A DNA stretch of 64,000 bases from NCBI RefSeq assembly GCF_030247195.1, contig NC_080672.1, forward strand, positions 70,349,771-70,413,770, written 5' to 3'. Of the stretch, positions 1 through 12,400 are shown piece after piece. Position numbers and translations under genes: made by a program. Position 1 is the stretch's first letter; the number at the start of each line of letters is the position of its first letter. Source of the stretch: Topomyia yanbarensis. Lineage: Eukaryota > Arthropoda > Insecta > Diptera > Culicidae. The notes under the pieces were generated by a model that saw only the letters and a list, made by a program, of their open reading frames with translations, was not told the DNA's origin and ran no database searches.

Positions 1-293
1 CGCGGAGGTACCAAGAGTGTAGTTTGTAGTTGAAATCTGTTAACAAAAAATAAGCGAGATATATAGATGAGATAATCCGCGGTCCACGCAATATTTTTTT
101 AGGCAGGGTGGTGTGTTATTGATTAGTCATGTATTAAGGCCACAAATTGAACCTTACGTTTTGGCGAAAGCACGTGCACGTTATCGTCCTAGTGACATCA
201 ATTTTCTAAGGGACAAAACTATAAAAAATTAGGCAAATTTGAAAATTCTGCAACGACGATTTCACTAATCGGAAAACACCTCTCTACCTGCAG
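1..293 (+). other. Ssdp intron 3' part (window edge)
   Basis: Intron upstream of the first visible Ssdp exon. A 43-codon open stretch on the plus strand at about 100-231 follows a tttttttaggcag-like acceptor and ends in TAG. It has coding-like composition (HVLRPQIEPYVLAKARARYR) but matches nothing I recognise in Ssdp. Confidence 0.4.
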
Positions 294-425
294 GGTTTCG
301 TGAGTTCAGGCTACGGAGTGAACGGAATAGCACACAATGCCGGTCCAGCGCCGAGTCCGCTGGGACAGTTACCACCAAACGAGGGCATGCCTGGCGGCCC
401 GATGGCACCAACTGGATTCTTCCCG
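294..425 (+). CDS. Ssdp: Ssdp coding exon (first in window)
   Basis: 44 codons in phase 0 at both ends. The acceptor is ctacctgcag and the donor is CCG|gtaagt. It encodes [17 protein letters not shown], followed by the conserved [14 protein letters not shown] and GFFP blocks. The upstream exon carrying the LUFS domain is outside the window. Confidence 0.93.
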
Positions 426-3400
426 GTAAGTATACTCACCGTTCATGGTTTGTGGTCGGTATCATTTTGTTTATTAATGTTTTATGTAATTCATGTTACT
501 TAGTTGTACACAATGTAATAAAAATTGGATTGTTGTTTGTTCTTTTGTTCATTTTGGTTGTTTTGTCCGACTCGTTCAGTAGTACGTATATCTATGTAAA
601 AAACTCAGTTCCCACCTCTCATTTGCTGTCTCTTTTTGACTAATAGATGTTTCTAAAAAAACTCATTCATCTCATATCATGTACACATACAGCCCTGAAA
701 CGGTGTTGAATCGTTGTTTCAACAATCCGATGCTCACCAGTTTGTCCTACAAATATATGTTACACATTACAATTGTAAAAAATGTCATTCACTGTGTTAG
801 TGTTCGTATGATAAATGTTAAATGTCAATTTTCTACTGTCAATAAATCTATTCACAAATTTGGGTTTTCATTTATTTTTTATTCGAATCAAATCAAACAG
901 CTAGATTAGATCTGTCTGAATGTGCTGTTCAAGAAATGTGTATCTCTGTCAAAACCTGTAGTTCATGTTTTACAATCTATTTTGCTCTGCATTCATGAAA
1001 GCGCGATAGAAGATGATTGCCGAGATCGGTTAGCTGTGTCCAAAAATATGCATAGAAATCTGTTGAGAGCTGTCGGACCAAAACAAAGCACGAGAGAAGC
1101 TGAATGACCAACGGCTTTGGTATCCGGAAAACCTAGCGAATTGAGTTATTTATCATAGATTTAGTTCCCCGGGATCCAACATTCATAACTTCCTTTAGTT
1201 CCGTAGTTTAATTTGACCCGTTTTCTTTCGCTCTCGATTAGTTTAGCTTCAATTTTTTGGTTATTTTTTTCTTTGGACACCACACCACCACCCGTTTCTT
1301 TTATACCGATTATTTTTGCAGAACTCCTCCATTAGGCCATCACAACCTTCACACCCTAGTAGTGGGCAGTCCCCACACCCACAACCACCAAACTCGCACG
1401 GACAGATGATGAGCGGTCAGGTTAGTATTGCTGTGTTTTCCGTCTCGACTGACTATCTTCTCCCCATGTATTGCTGTATTGTTGATTTTCGGTTTGCTCT
1501 TCTGAAACAAACAAACAAACATACTTACTTACCTACACGACAAAAAAAAACCAGATCCTAACCTTCCCCTACTCTGTTTGGTTTAACCGATTCCGCTCTA
1601 ATTTTACGTTCCGGTAAACAAATTTCACCTTCAAAACGGCAGCGGCAACAGATTTTCCGGAACATCACACGAAAAAAAAATCGTAGAAAATTAAGTTAAC
1701 CTCGAACTACAACGCAGTAACAGATGATGCGTAGCAAGTCATGTTCTATCCCGATTGTTATTGAATCGATTGCATTTATCGTACTGCTCATAGTCATTTG
1801 GTTTAAGTCATCTTTTTATCATTATATTATACACATCTGTTTGGTGTTTCATGTTCGGTGTTTATTCTAAATGTATTGCTATGTATTTTGTTTGTGTCCT
1901 AAAATTTGGTTGGTTGTCATTTTGTTTAATGTTATTATGTTATGTATTTTTATTGATCTTGTGGTTTATATCTCGTACAAAAGCAACCATTTTTTGGGTT
2001 CATGTCATATAGGAAGAGAATACACTGGTGGTTTATCAGATCGGTTGTAAAGCTTGTAACAACTATTTTGCTATCCAGAACGATTACCTTGTATATCTCC
2101 TAAACGAAAACAGGTTTTAAATGGCTTTTGTCTTTTGCGATAACGGTGAATCGACAAAGTAACTAAATAACTTAGAACAGTGGATAATTCTCAAAAACTT
2201 TATTTTCTTACGAAATAATAGTTGGGTTTAACTGACTAATATTTTTGGAACTATTTTAGTACATGATATAAGCGATCTTTTGACTATAAAATTTTAATTT
2301 CATATTACACCGCATAGATGGCGCCTGTATTAACTTTGAAAAGAAGAAAGATAGAATAAAGATATGTTCACAAGAATTACTTGAAAAGGTTTGTTCTACA
2401 ACTTTGTAAAGACACCTCATTTCTGTCTCTTTCCTTTGAGAAATTAGTGTTGGCGTCCTCTATGTGAGGAAATGTAGAACTAGAGTTTTCTAGTTAAATA
2501 ATGACTCATAGCATGTTCTCAAATTTTTTCAATTATACTATTCAGCCAAACCCAATAATTATTTCGCAAAAAATGAAGTTCGTGAGAATCTATGACTGAT
2601 TCACCATCATTTGCTGTTAGGCCCCATGCAAAACTGGAACAGCTATCGGAAATCTTCTTTCAGCAGCTCTAGCCGATCGGATCATGGAAACAGTACTAGA
2701 AACAGTAATCAGAATTCTTAACTTCGAACCAGTTTTTATCAAAAAATATGTCGACAACCTACTTATAATCATCCCCATTGACTACCTCCACTACGAACTT
2801 GAAACTTTCAACAGCTATAACGATCACATTCAATTCACCCACGAAATTGAAATAGATAACAAAATACCCTTCCTGGATATAGTGCACATTCGACATGAAA
2901 ACCAAACGACCTCTCGTGGGAACTCAATGCTAAAATTGCAAGAACTGACATTTGAGTCTCCGGAAGTTGATAAATTGTGCTGCGAAATGCAAACTTTGAA
3001 CTATCGGCACTTTTGCGCCACCCAAGGGAACGTCCAATGGCGGCTCGCACAAAATGTAGTCGCACAAAGACCAGTAGGCACAGCTTAGAGGTAGTCTCAC
3101 CAAACTCAGCAAATCCCCGCAATATATTTATATAACACGAAAACAGTTGGACATACACAAAAAAAATAAAATCCGTTCCAAAATATAATCTACAGAATTC
3201 CATGTCAAAATTGCGAACCATACAACATAGGTATGACTAGCAGCAAACTTAAAACTAGAACATACATTAAATATTACTGTTTATCGAGGATCTCCTATAG
3301 TTCATATGTTCATAGTTAGCCGGAGACATTGAGCGGAGCTAATTGAATATGCCAAATGCCGGAGCCAATCGAGCATGACGTCATGTAACTTTTCCAGTGT

Positions 3401-6400
3401 TTTATTTCTGAAAAAATAGTTTTCCGACTTTTGTTTCCCCCTAACTAATAGGTTTACCACATCCCGCACCCCAGAAAATAGCATAAAAACACGTACGGAC
3501 ACTTATGGTGTGAACGCGTTGTATGCTGGTCTTGCCCAAGAACCAAAACAAGCACAGAATACTTGACAGCTAGAATTGTCAGAAAAACAATACCACGTTC
3601 AAACTGTCTCTGCCGAATCTGCCAAACAAAATAGTAGAAAAATAAGAAGAAAGATACTGACGAAATAGAATAATTCCATCTACTTTTCTCTATTCAATTC
3701 GTTTATTTGATAAAGCACGTTTGCGTTAGCTTAAAGGTGCCAAATTTTTCTTTGTTTTACATTTTGATTTTTTTTTAAACTAGAGGATTACATTTTTAAA
3801 TATTTTTTTTTGTTCGACTGAGGGTGTTTTATGTTTGGGTATTGGCTTTCGTAGTCTTATATAAAAATCAAACTACATATTTTTTGATTGTCCGACGTTT
3901 CGGCCGGTTTTGGTGGCCTTTTCCAAGGAAAAAATTAGAACGGATAGATAATTTTGCTTAAAAAAGGCCACCAAAAACGGCCGAAGCGTTGGACAACAAA
4001 AAAAAGCCGTTTGATATTTCTTGTGAAAGCCAATACCCAAACGATTTTAAATATTTTTTTTTATATAATGAAGCTAAAGAAATACAGCCAACCTACAATT
4101 AAGAGTATGTGTCATGTATTGGAATGCAGGGCGACCTTCCTCGAGCCGTACGGCTCAGATGCGGATCGGCAACTAACCGCGATTCGCGTGTGGTATTGTT
4201 GGCTCAGTCGACAGAGATGTTTCGTGTCAGCTTGAAGTTGCAGCAAACCATCGTTGGTGTACGGTAAAGCCTGAAGAAGGCATAAAGATGAGAATGATAA
4301 AAAAGCGCAATTCAATCTATATATTGACGGTTTTTCGCGGCCCCCCAGTACATCTCGCGCCGGGACATTGGGTGATCTTCCTCGGGCCTGAAGGGAGATA
4401 ATTGATCTCTGACAGAACAGTAATCGGGGCATGCCCAGACAATATGTTCGATATCGTTGTAACCGTCTCCACAAATGCAGATACCGCTATTCGCGAGTCC
4501 AAGAGGTCGGAGATGAGCGTCTAACGTGTAGAGATTGGACATGAGTCGAGACATCACACGAATGAAAACCCGACCCAGATCTATTTCTGAACCAAGGTTT
4601 CGTTGATACCTTTGGGATGATAGAAGGTAGCCACTGTTCTAACTCTCCATTGCCAACTTTCTAGCGTCCTTTAAAAAGAGATTTAAAAAAAAAATCATTG
4701 AAGTAGATTGGTCTTTCGTAGATGTCACCTTCTAAAGCGACCGCCTTAGCTAAAGAGTTCGCTTCTTCATTACCTGGGATGGAGTAATGCGAGGGAACCC
4801 AAACTAAGGTAATCTTGTACGATCTTAAATACAAAGCACGCAGGAACTCCCATATTTTCCCCGGAAAATATGGAATATGCTTTCTGGGTTTCATTGAACG
4901 GAGAGCTTCTATTGAGCTGAGGCTATCCGAGACAATAAAGATCGATTGGCAAAGTATCAATCATCCCAAAGTTATACCGAATTGCAACAAGTTCTGCGAC
5001 GTAAACTGAAGCAGGGTCATTGAGTTGGAATGAGGCGGTGAGGTTTTGCTTAAAGCCAGTGGAGCCGTCGAGGCTTGACCCGTCGGTGTAAAACATCTTG
5101 TTGCAGTCGACTTCTCGAAAGTTACTATGAAAGATGCTTGGGATCACTTGCGGACGTATGTGATCCGGGATTCCACGAATCTCGTCTTTCATGGATGTGT
5201 CGAAGAATACAGTTGAATCAAAAGCATGGGGTAGATTGACACGTTTGGAATAATATGAAGAAAGATTGATTTGTTGTGCTATGTAATCGAAGCACAAGGA
5301 CATAAATTGGGTTTGAAAATTGAGCTCGACAACCCTCTCCAAATTTGCAATTGCTAAAGGGTTCAAGATATCGCGTCGGATGAGCAATCAGTATGTGTGT
5401 CTGTGAGTCCTAATTGTTTGCAATTATTACAGTTCATGACCCGCGGCACAAAAAGACGAACCTTGTAAAAGAGGAGGTAGTTGGGTAGGGCAGAACCGGC
5501 GAAGGTCACCCGATAAGAGTCTGAGTTGACGTATGTTCCCCTCCCGTCAGCGGCGACTGATGCTCAATACAAACCTTTGCACTCCAATATCTTCACTGGC
5601 TTAAGCATGGGGTCTTTGAAACAGCTAGTCACACGTGTCAGCAGGTTCTCGCAACTCAGACTCGAATCGGAAACAACCCCGCAAACTTCAACCCTAACGG
5701 TGGTATATATACTCCTTCGTAAAAGTCCCGTATCAATATCATTTGCCTGATTTAAACTGTTTACCACCATCCGAAGCTTATCAGGGCCAATTTTCGATAT
5801 TTCTGTCACGACCGAATACCACTCCGTCAGAACTCGACAAATCTGCAATAGATTCAGATACTTTTTTTCTATGGCCCGGAAGAAGATAACGTAGGGTCCG
5901 GTGACCGAGCTTCGATATACTTTGAGCCGGGGAACCGATTCTGTTTCGGCATCCATCTCACCTTGAGATGAACCACTGTCAGAGAAAGTGATTTTTGCAC
6001 GGGCCTATCGCGCAACATTTGAAGAAAAATGTGTTAGATGTGACTCTCTGCTCCGACAAACACAATTATAAAACAAACGATTTTTGTTCACGGTCCTGTT
6101 TTTGCAACGTAAAAACGTAGTTGTTTTTCGTGTAGACATTTTTGGTGAGAATAGATCATTTTTTCTGACTCAAGGTATTGGGTATTTCAATTTATCGTCT
6201 GACACGTAGTCCTAATAAATGTATTAAAATATTTAAACTTAAACTTAGATTAACCTACAGCTACGAATTTTATTAGCATACCGACTAGAAGTGTCTCAAA
6301 AATCGAATAAATCCTCTACTAAGGCAAATATGCGGGTTAGGATGTTCCAAAATAACACTGCTGCAATACGATAGAATGTAGTCATCACACATTTGCGTAC

Positions 6401-9400
6401 GCTTACAACTAATTGGTTCTTCTGACACCATAAAACGAACGAATCCAGTAGCGCTTGAAGACCGTCGCAGTCCTCGATCGAATGTACAACAAAATATAGT
6501 TTTTTTTTACTTTTTAACGACATTCAATTGGCTAGACATTACTGAGTAGGGAAAGTTATGAAAATTTAGAGCCATAGTACTCAAGTGAGAGCAAGAATGT
6601 GAAATATACAGAGCGGAAACTAGAAGTGACAATGTCATTAGAAACAGGCTTAAAATCTTACGGACTAATCTTTTGTCTTCTGCTGGCAGGAGTCGAGCTT
6701 AGGTAGCATTACAACGATTCGCTCAAGTCTACCAACATGTCTCCCGAAAAAAACAGACCTTACCATGAGAACCGACAAATGAGAAGACACGTAAGATCAC
6801 CACTGAAAACCTGTGGACAGCATTACAGAATCAATGAAATACTGTTGGTCATCTCTGTTTCCCTTTGAATATCGGGTAGAGTTTTATTAGACTATTGGCA
6901 TTGCTCTTGCAGCGGGTAGCGGGTTTGCTACTGTGTGTATGGTGGTGGGTTTCTTAGCTTTCCCTACTCAGTAATCTCTAGCTAATTGAATGTCGTTAAA
7001 AAGTAAAAAAGAAAATGTCACTACGTATTAGTCTATAGAAAAAAGGAAAAAAAAAACAAAATATAGTTTTAGATCATCAGCATATACTAGCTTACAGCCA
7101 CGTCGCCGAAACAGTGTTACATCATTGAAAAACAGAATAAACAACATGGGACCGAGGTTGCTACCTTGAGATTTTACTGGCTGATTTGGAATACCGTGGA
7201 CAAAGACGGTAGAAATAAACAGTCAAAACTGAGGCGGCAAATTAGCTCAACACAATAGCGAATTACAATAAAGTAATCCGCAGTTCAGTCAAAACGCCAG
7301 TGTCCAACTCGTACAGGAACAGTACCAAACCACTCATCACAAACTTAAAACGATCTAACGGTCTAAAACATAGTTTAAAATTGAAAAGCAATTCCATAAT
7401 TCGCATGAATTAATTTTAAATAAATTCGCAAAAAGCCGTTTTTCACTTGTAACGTACGTCATTTGGCGGTACGATGTAATCGATATAACTGCGTTGAATG
7501 ACGGGATAATAACGACGAAAGTAGAACTTGTGATGTAAAAACGAGAATTGAAACAGTCCCTCGCGAACCAAGATAAAAAGCGAACTTTTTTTTTAGGAAT
7601 AGTGATTAGCAAAAATAATCTGAAGGTTGCGAAAGCGATATATATTTTTCAAAATTTAATATGTAGTATTCCAAAAGGATAAAAACTTATAATTTTCCTA
7701 TGAGAAAACTCAATTAGTACAATAATTCTTAATTAATGAGAATTGATTTCAGAACCAAAAGTAGCGGCACGCATCGGCTTTAATAGCCTTTTTTAACGGA
7801 GCTCTGTTTGAAAGTTGTCGAAAAACACAATCATGTTAAAACTATAATACTTTGCCATTCCCTTATACCACTGACACTTTTTGAAATAAAAACATTAAAC
7901 TTCACAAACCGGTACTCCGGTTATTTCAATTGTGGGACACATCCGCGAAATTTATTATGCATTTATGAATACTGCACACGTCCACAGCCAAATTATCCCG
8001 CTTCAGAGCATCGAATACCATCAGAAAGGCGATTTGATTGAGCTAACCTAATCACCAGAACTAACCACATTATCCACATCCAAAGCAATGGACATTTAAT
8101 CGATTGTTCTCATTGGCTATGTATCCTTTTTCCCCCTTTTCAGCCATTCATGGGAGGCCCCCGATATCCCCCTGGGCCCCGACCCGGTGTCCGAATGCCG
8201 CAAGGAATTGGAAACGATTTCAATGGTGTAAGTACTCGCTCGCAATCTCCTTCCCGGAAGATCGATAATAGTTAATCTTCCTCCTTCATCTGCCCGTTTT
8301 TTTTCAGCCTCCCGGACAACCAATGATGCCAAATAGTATGGATCCCACGCGGCAAGGTGAGTTTTTGCGTACGAAACTTTTTGGATCCTATTTTTTGCCA
8401 ATCGTCAAGCCAATAATAATATGCCTTGTAGCGAGTACTAGATTTTTCTTTCGGAACCCCTAAACCAAATTCTCCCCCTTACCCCCTGGTATTGCATTCC
8501 TGACGTTATAATAATAATAATAATAATTAAAATAATCAACAGTAGAAGAGCGTTTTCTGACCATACTATCTCGAGTGCTTTTGAGGTGTTTCGTTTGGAG
8601 AGTTTTAGTTCCCCCACCCTTTGTTCGATTTTTTTTTTTTACATTTCGGTTGGGATTTTCTGTTCGAATCCGAATTAGTTTGGATTTCCCCTTCAGTCAG
8701 TTCTAATTTGCTAAACCTTCTAATTTTCTAATTTTACCCATCGATACCATCCGAGCTTTGGTTATACTCATTGGTTTAACTTCGTAACAAATTGAATCGA
8801 TTTTTCAACGGAAATTCTTTTAGTTTAGTTTAGTCTTCCATCTTAGTTTCTTTTGCCTATTCTAATTTCTTTATTTTTTTCGGAAGATACACAAACACAC
8901 ATTTTCTAAAAGAATAAAAAATATTTCAACATTCCCATAGAGACGGATTCGCTCCACTTGCAGGAGTACGTTTGATTCGATGCTGTAACAGTTACGATCT
9001 TCCCACTGAATCCTTGTGTTAATTATCTTACTCTTTCGATCCACCCTACCTAGCAAGTTATCTTTCATTATTTCCCGTTGCGGGTCACGAGAACACACTT
9101 TACTAACTTTAACTCTAGCAGAAAGTGAAAGAGAGTGAGATAGAGAGACAGAAATACAAAGAGAGTTTTTGAGAGTTCAATAATGAAAACCAATATCAAT
9201 ATTCTTTTTTGTTCTTTGTTCTCTGTTCAGGTGAAGCTGGAGACTTTGTAGCATGGCAAGGTAGGCAGTTTAATGTCGCGCTTGTCTGCTACTTATTTCC
9301 TCACTGTCTGTCCCTAACATTTATCGCAATTTGATATTTTGTTTTCCATATTTCATTTAGTGTATAGTTTTCTGATGATTTTTTGTTCCGGTTGGAGTTC

Positions 9401-12400
9401 CGATTCATTTTCACTATCACGCTTGGATAATTGCTTTCTTTTTTATTTATATGTTTGGCGCAAGTTCCGTTTTTCCTCCTATGCTTTTTTGCTTATATTT
9501 TTTAATAGTATTAATAAGTATCTCCTCTTCTGTTTCTTTGTTGTTATTCGTTATACTTTAGTTGTTGTTCGTTATACTTTAGTTTTTACGATCACTATTA
9601 ATTTGATATATTTTCCGACCACACAATTTCTTTAATTTTTTATGAATCTGCCCACCGCCTTGTTACGGTGCCACGAGTATCGGAAACGGTAATGCAGTGT
9701 TAGTCAGCCTTTTTGGTAAATAATCTTTCTAGTACAATATGCATTGACACTTGAACCGATCAGAAGCTATTTAAATAAATTATTTAATTGAAACTGGGTT
9801 TCCCAACCCTATTAAAAAATCAGTATTGAAATCGAAACAATCAAATCGGATCCACACATAATCAAACATTCAACAACTACTCCTTCTACCAATTAAATCA
9901 CTCTGATGTGGTCTGACGAAACATGTGTGTGTGTCTGTTCGTGTGTAGTTATGCTGTGTACCTGCCTACCTGTTTATGGAAAAATGCAAATAATCCTCTT
10001 TGATGTTTGAATGCTATGGTTTTAAGCCTCGCACTCGCCTCGCAGTGATGAAAGGATTATGGCTGATGAATAGCGATCGCAAAATCCCTAAAAACGGTGG
10101 TAAGGAACTCGGATTCGTGCTTACACGCGGACGCACTTACACATATATACTCTTCCATATACACTCAAGTTTTTTTTTACGCGGTTTTTTTTGCGCGGTA
10201 TTTTTTTACGCGTTTTTTTACGCGGATTTTGAAATTTACGCGGTTTTTTTTACGCGGATTTTGAAATTTACGCGGTTTTCATTTACGCGGATTTTGAAAT
10301 TTACGCGGTTTTCATTTACGCGGATTTTGAAATTTACGCGGTTTTCATTTACGCGGTTTTTGAAATTTACGCGGTTTTCATTTACGCGGATTTTCGAATT
10401 TACGCGGTATCCATCAATGAGGTTCCCTTTATCGCGGATTCTTAAATTTAAGTGGTCTTCATTTACGCGGATTTTGAAATTTACGCGGTTTTCATTTACG
10501 CGGATTTTGAAATTTACGCGGTTTTCATTTACGCGGATTTTGAAATTTACGCGGTTTTCATTTACGCGGATTTTGAAATTTACGCGGTTTTCATTTACGC
10601 GGATTTTGAAATTTACGCGGTTTTCATTTACGCGGTTTTCATTTACGCGGCTCGTATCCCCCGCGTAAAAAAAAACCTGAGTGTATTCCCATGTACCTAC
10701 GCGATCAAAGGAAGCGCACAGTATGGGAGAATTGAAGGCACCCTGGAAACCAATTTCCATTAAATTTTTCCTCGCCCAACTACCCGTACAGCGGTTTATT
10801 TTACAAAATTGCATTGCATTGGTTGGATGTTAAATTTTTATGTTTGTCTTCAAAGGACATTCCTTTAATTTTATTCTATTTGTTCGGTTTATTCAATTCA
10901 TATCGATTGTTTTCATTTTCATGTACCGGTTGTTTGTGTTTCCCGACTGAACGAGTTACTGAAGGGTTGCTTTTTTACATTAAATCGAATTAAAATCGAC
11001 AATGTTGTATATCTGGTTATTTCCGTGACTGTTCAAATTGTTCAGATTTTCAGGATCGATTATTCAAAGCTGAAAACACGAACCAGTTAGACTAGCATCA
11101 CAACTCTAGGCATCTGGAAGCAGAACGGGTCTGATTATTGATCAAACATTGATTACGAAGGTTATGGAATAAAATCATTGAACCTACAATAATTTTTACT
11201 TATTATTAAAGAGGCTTTAACGTTATGGTCATTCGCCTCTTTTCGGGTTAGCGAAATTTATTAGGGAAAATTTCAATCCCTATAGGCCTATGTGCGGGTT
11301 TGGGAATCGAACCCAGATGAACTGCGTACAAGTCAATCGATTTACCAACTACGCTATGCCAAACCCAATATTTTTAGTAATATTCGTCTATATGTTAAAC
11401 ATATCTAGGTTAAAAACGAGAGCGGTGTTAGGTAACAATACCGCCTAAAGTAAAGAAAAACTCTGTTCATAATTTTATAATATTTGGCAGGGTATCAGTA
11501 GCTGTGGGCAGAATAATTGACATTTTATTTTTGGACAAAATTAGTGTGGAACTATACAAATTATCAAATCTGCAGAAGTATATACAGTGAAGATCTGTTT
11601 TTTTCAGCCCCTTGGTGTATTATAGGCTGACAAAATGGGAATTTTGATAAAATCGCGTCATATTCTTATGTTTCTTTTTAATAATTCTTAGCTGTTAAAG
11701 TATTCTTCTTTAACTAAGGTATATCCTCATAACCCTTTTTTGATTATTTAGTATAAATTTTCCATCCGCCGTCCAGGGCAAAATTTAAAAAAAAACTGAT
11801 ACTTTTATTTTTGCCTAGGTTGTATCTTTAAGATAAAAATATATGCTCAGGAAAGGATTTATTTGAATTTGACTTGGTTCGTGTACTAGAGCCCATCAAA
11901 CGGGTTCTCATATGAGTCTGACAAAATCAGACTGTTTTGAAGTCATACTGCTTCTTTAGTTAATAACTTTTCTCAACGAATTTTCATAAACTTGCAATGT
12001 TCCCCGAATGTGTTCAGTAGAAGAATACCTTTAGAAATATATAGTGTACTGATTAATTGATTGATGAGGTGATTTTTTAAGAATTTATTTTCAATTTTAA
12101 CCAATTTTCCATTCAAACTCCCATATAAACTTTGAAATTTTTGGAGGGTGCACAATTACTAAGGGCCATAAAAGGAATCAGTAGAGCCTGGTGGAGCTAA
12201 AAGTCAAAAATTGAACCAGTCTAATCCACATGTACCACTATAGTCTTGTGAAATTTTATATTGTTGCAATCCTGTACGGTCTTGTATACCGCGCATTTTC
12301 GTCGATTGCGGGGTCTGCCCGAATTCGGTGCTTTACGTGGGCTCTCTTCAGGTATTACGCTTCATGCCAGTCAACTGTAGTTTGTAGTGCTCTATCAACC

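Larger units (their letters stand above)
1421..8143 (+). other. Ssdp 6.7-kb intron, transposon-filled
   Basis: Holds a 2.15-2.61 kb inverted-repeat element, a Penelope-like RT fragment, a 3.83-4.04 kb inverted repeat, an I-like LINE remnant, and a LINE RT interrupted by a 551-bp insertion. Stretches 1421-2140, 2921-3830 and 7331-8143 are AT-rich and show nothing I can identify. Confidence 0.7.

Noticed and set aside
10000..10814. Long open frames on both strands with FTRILKFT / [11 protein letters not shown] repeats
   Set aside because: They are translations of the TACGCGG tandem repeat inside a MITE; both strands are open because of the repeat, with no other coding signal.
11297..11366. Possible tRNA gene on the minus strand
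   Set aside because: Boxes A and B are present, but the anticodon stem does not fold and the sequence runs into a SINE body and tail.
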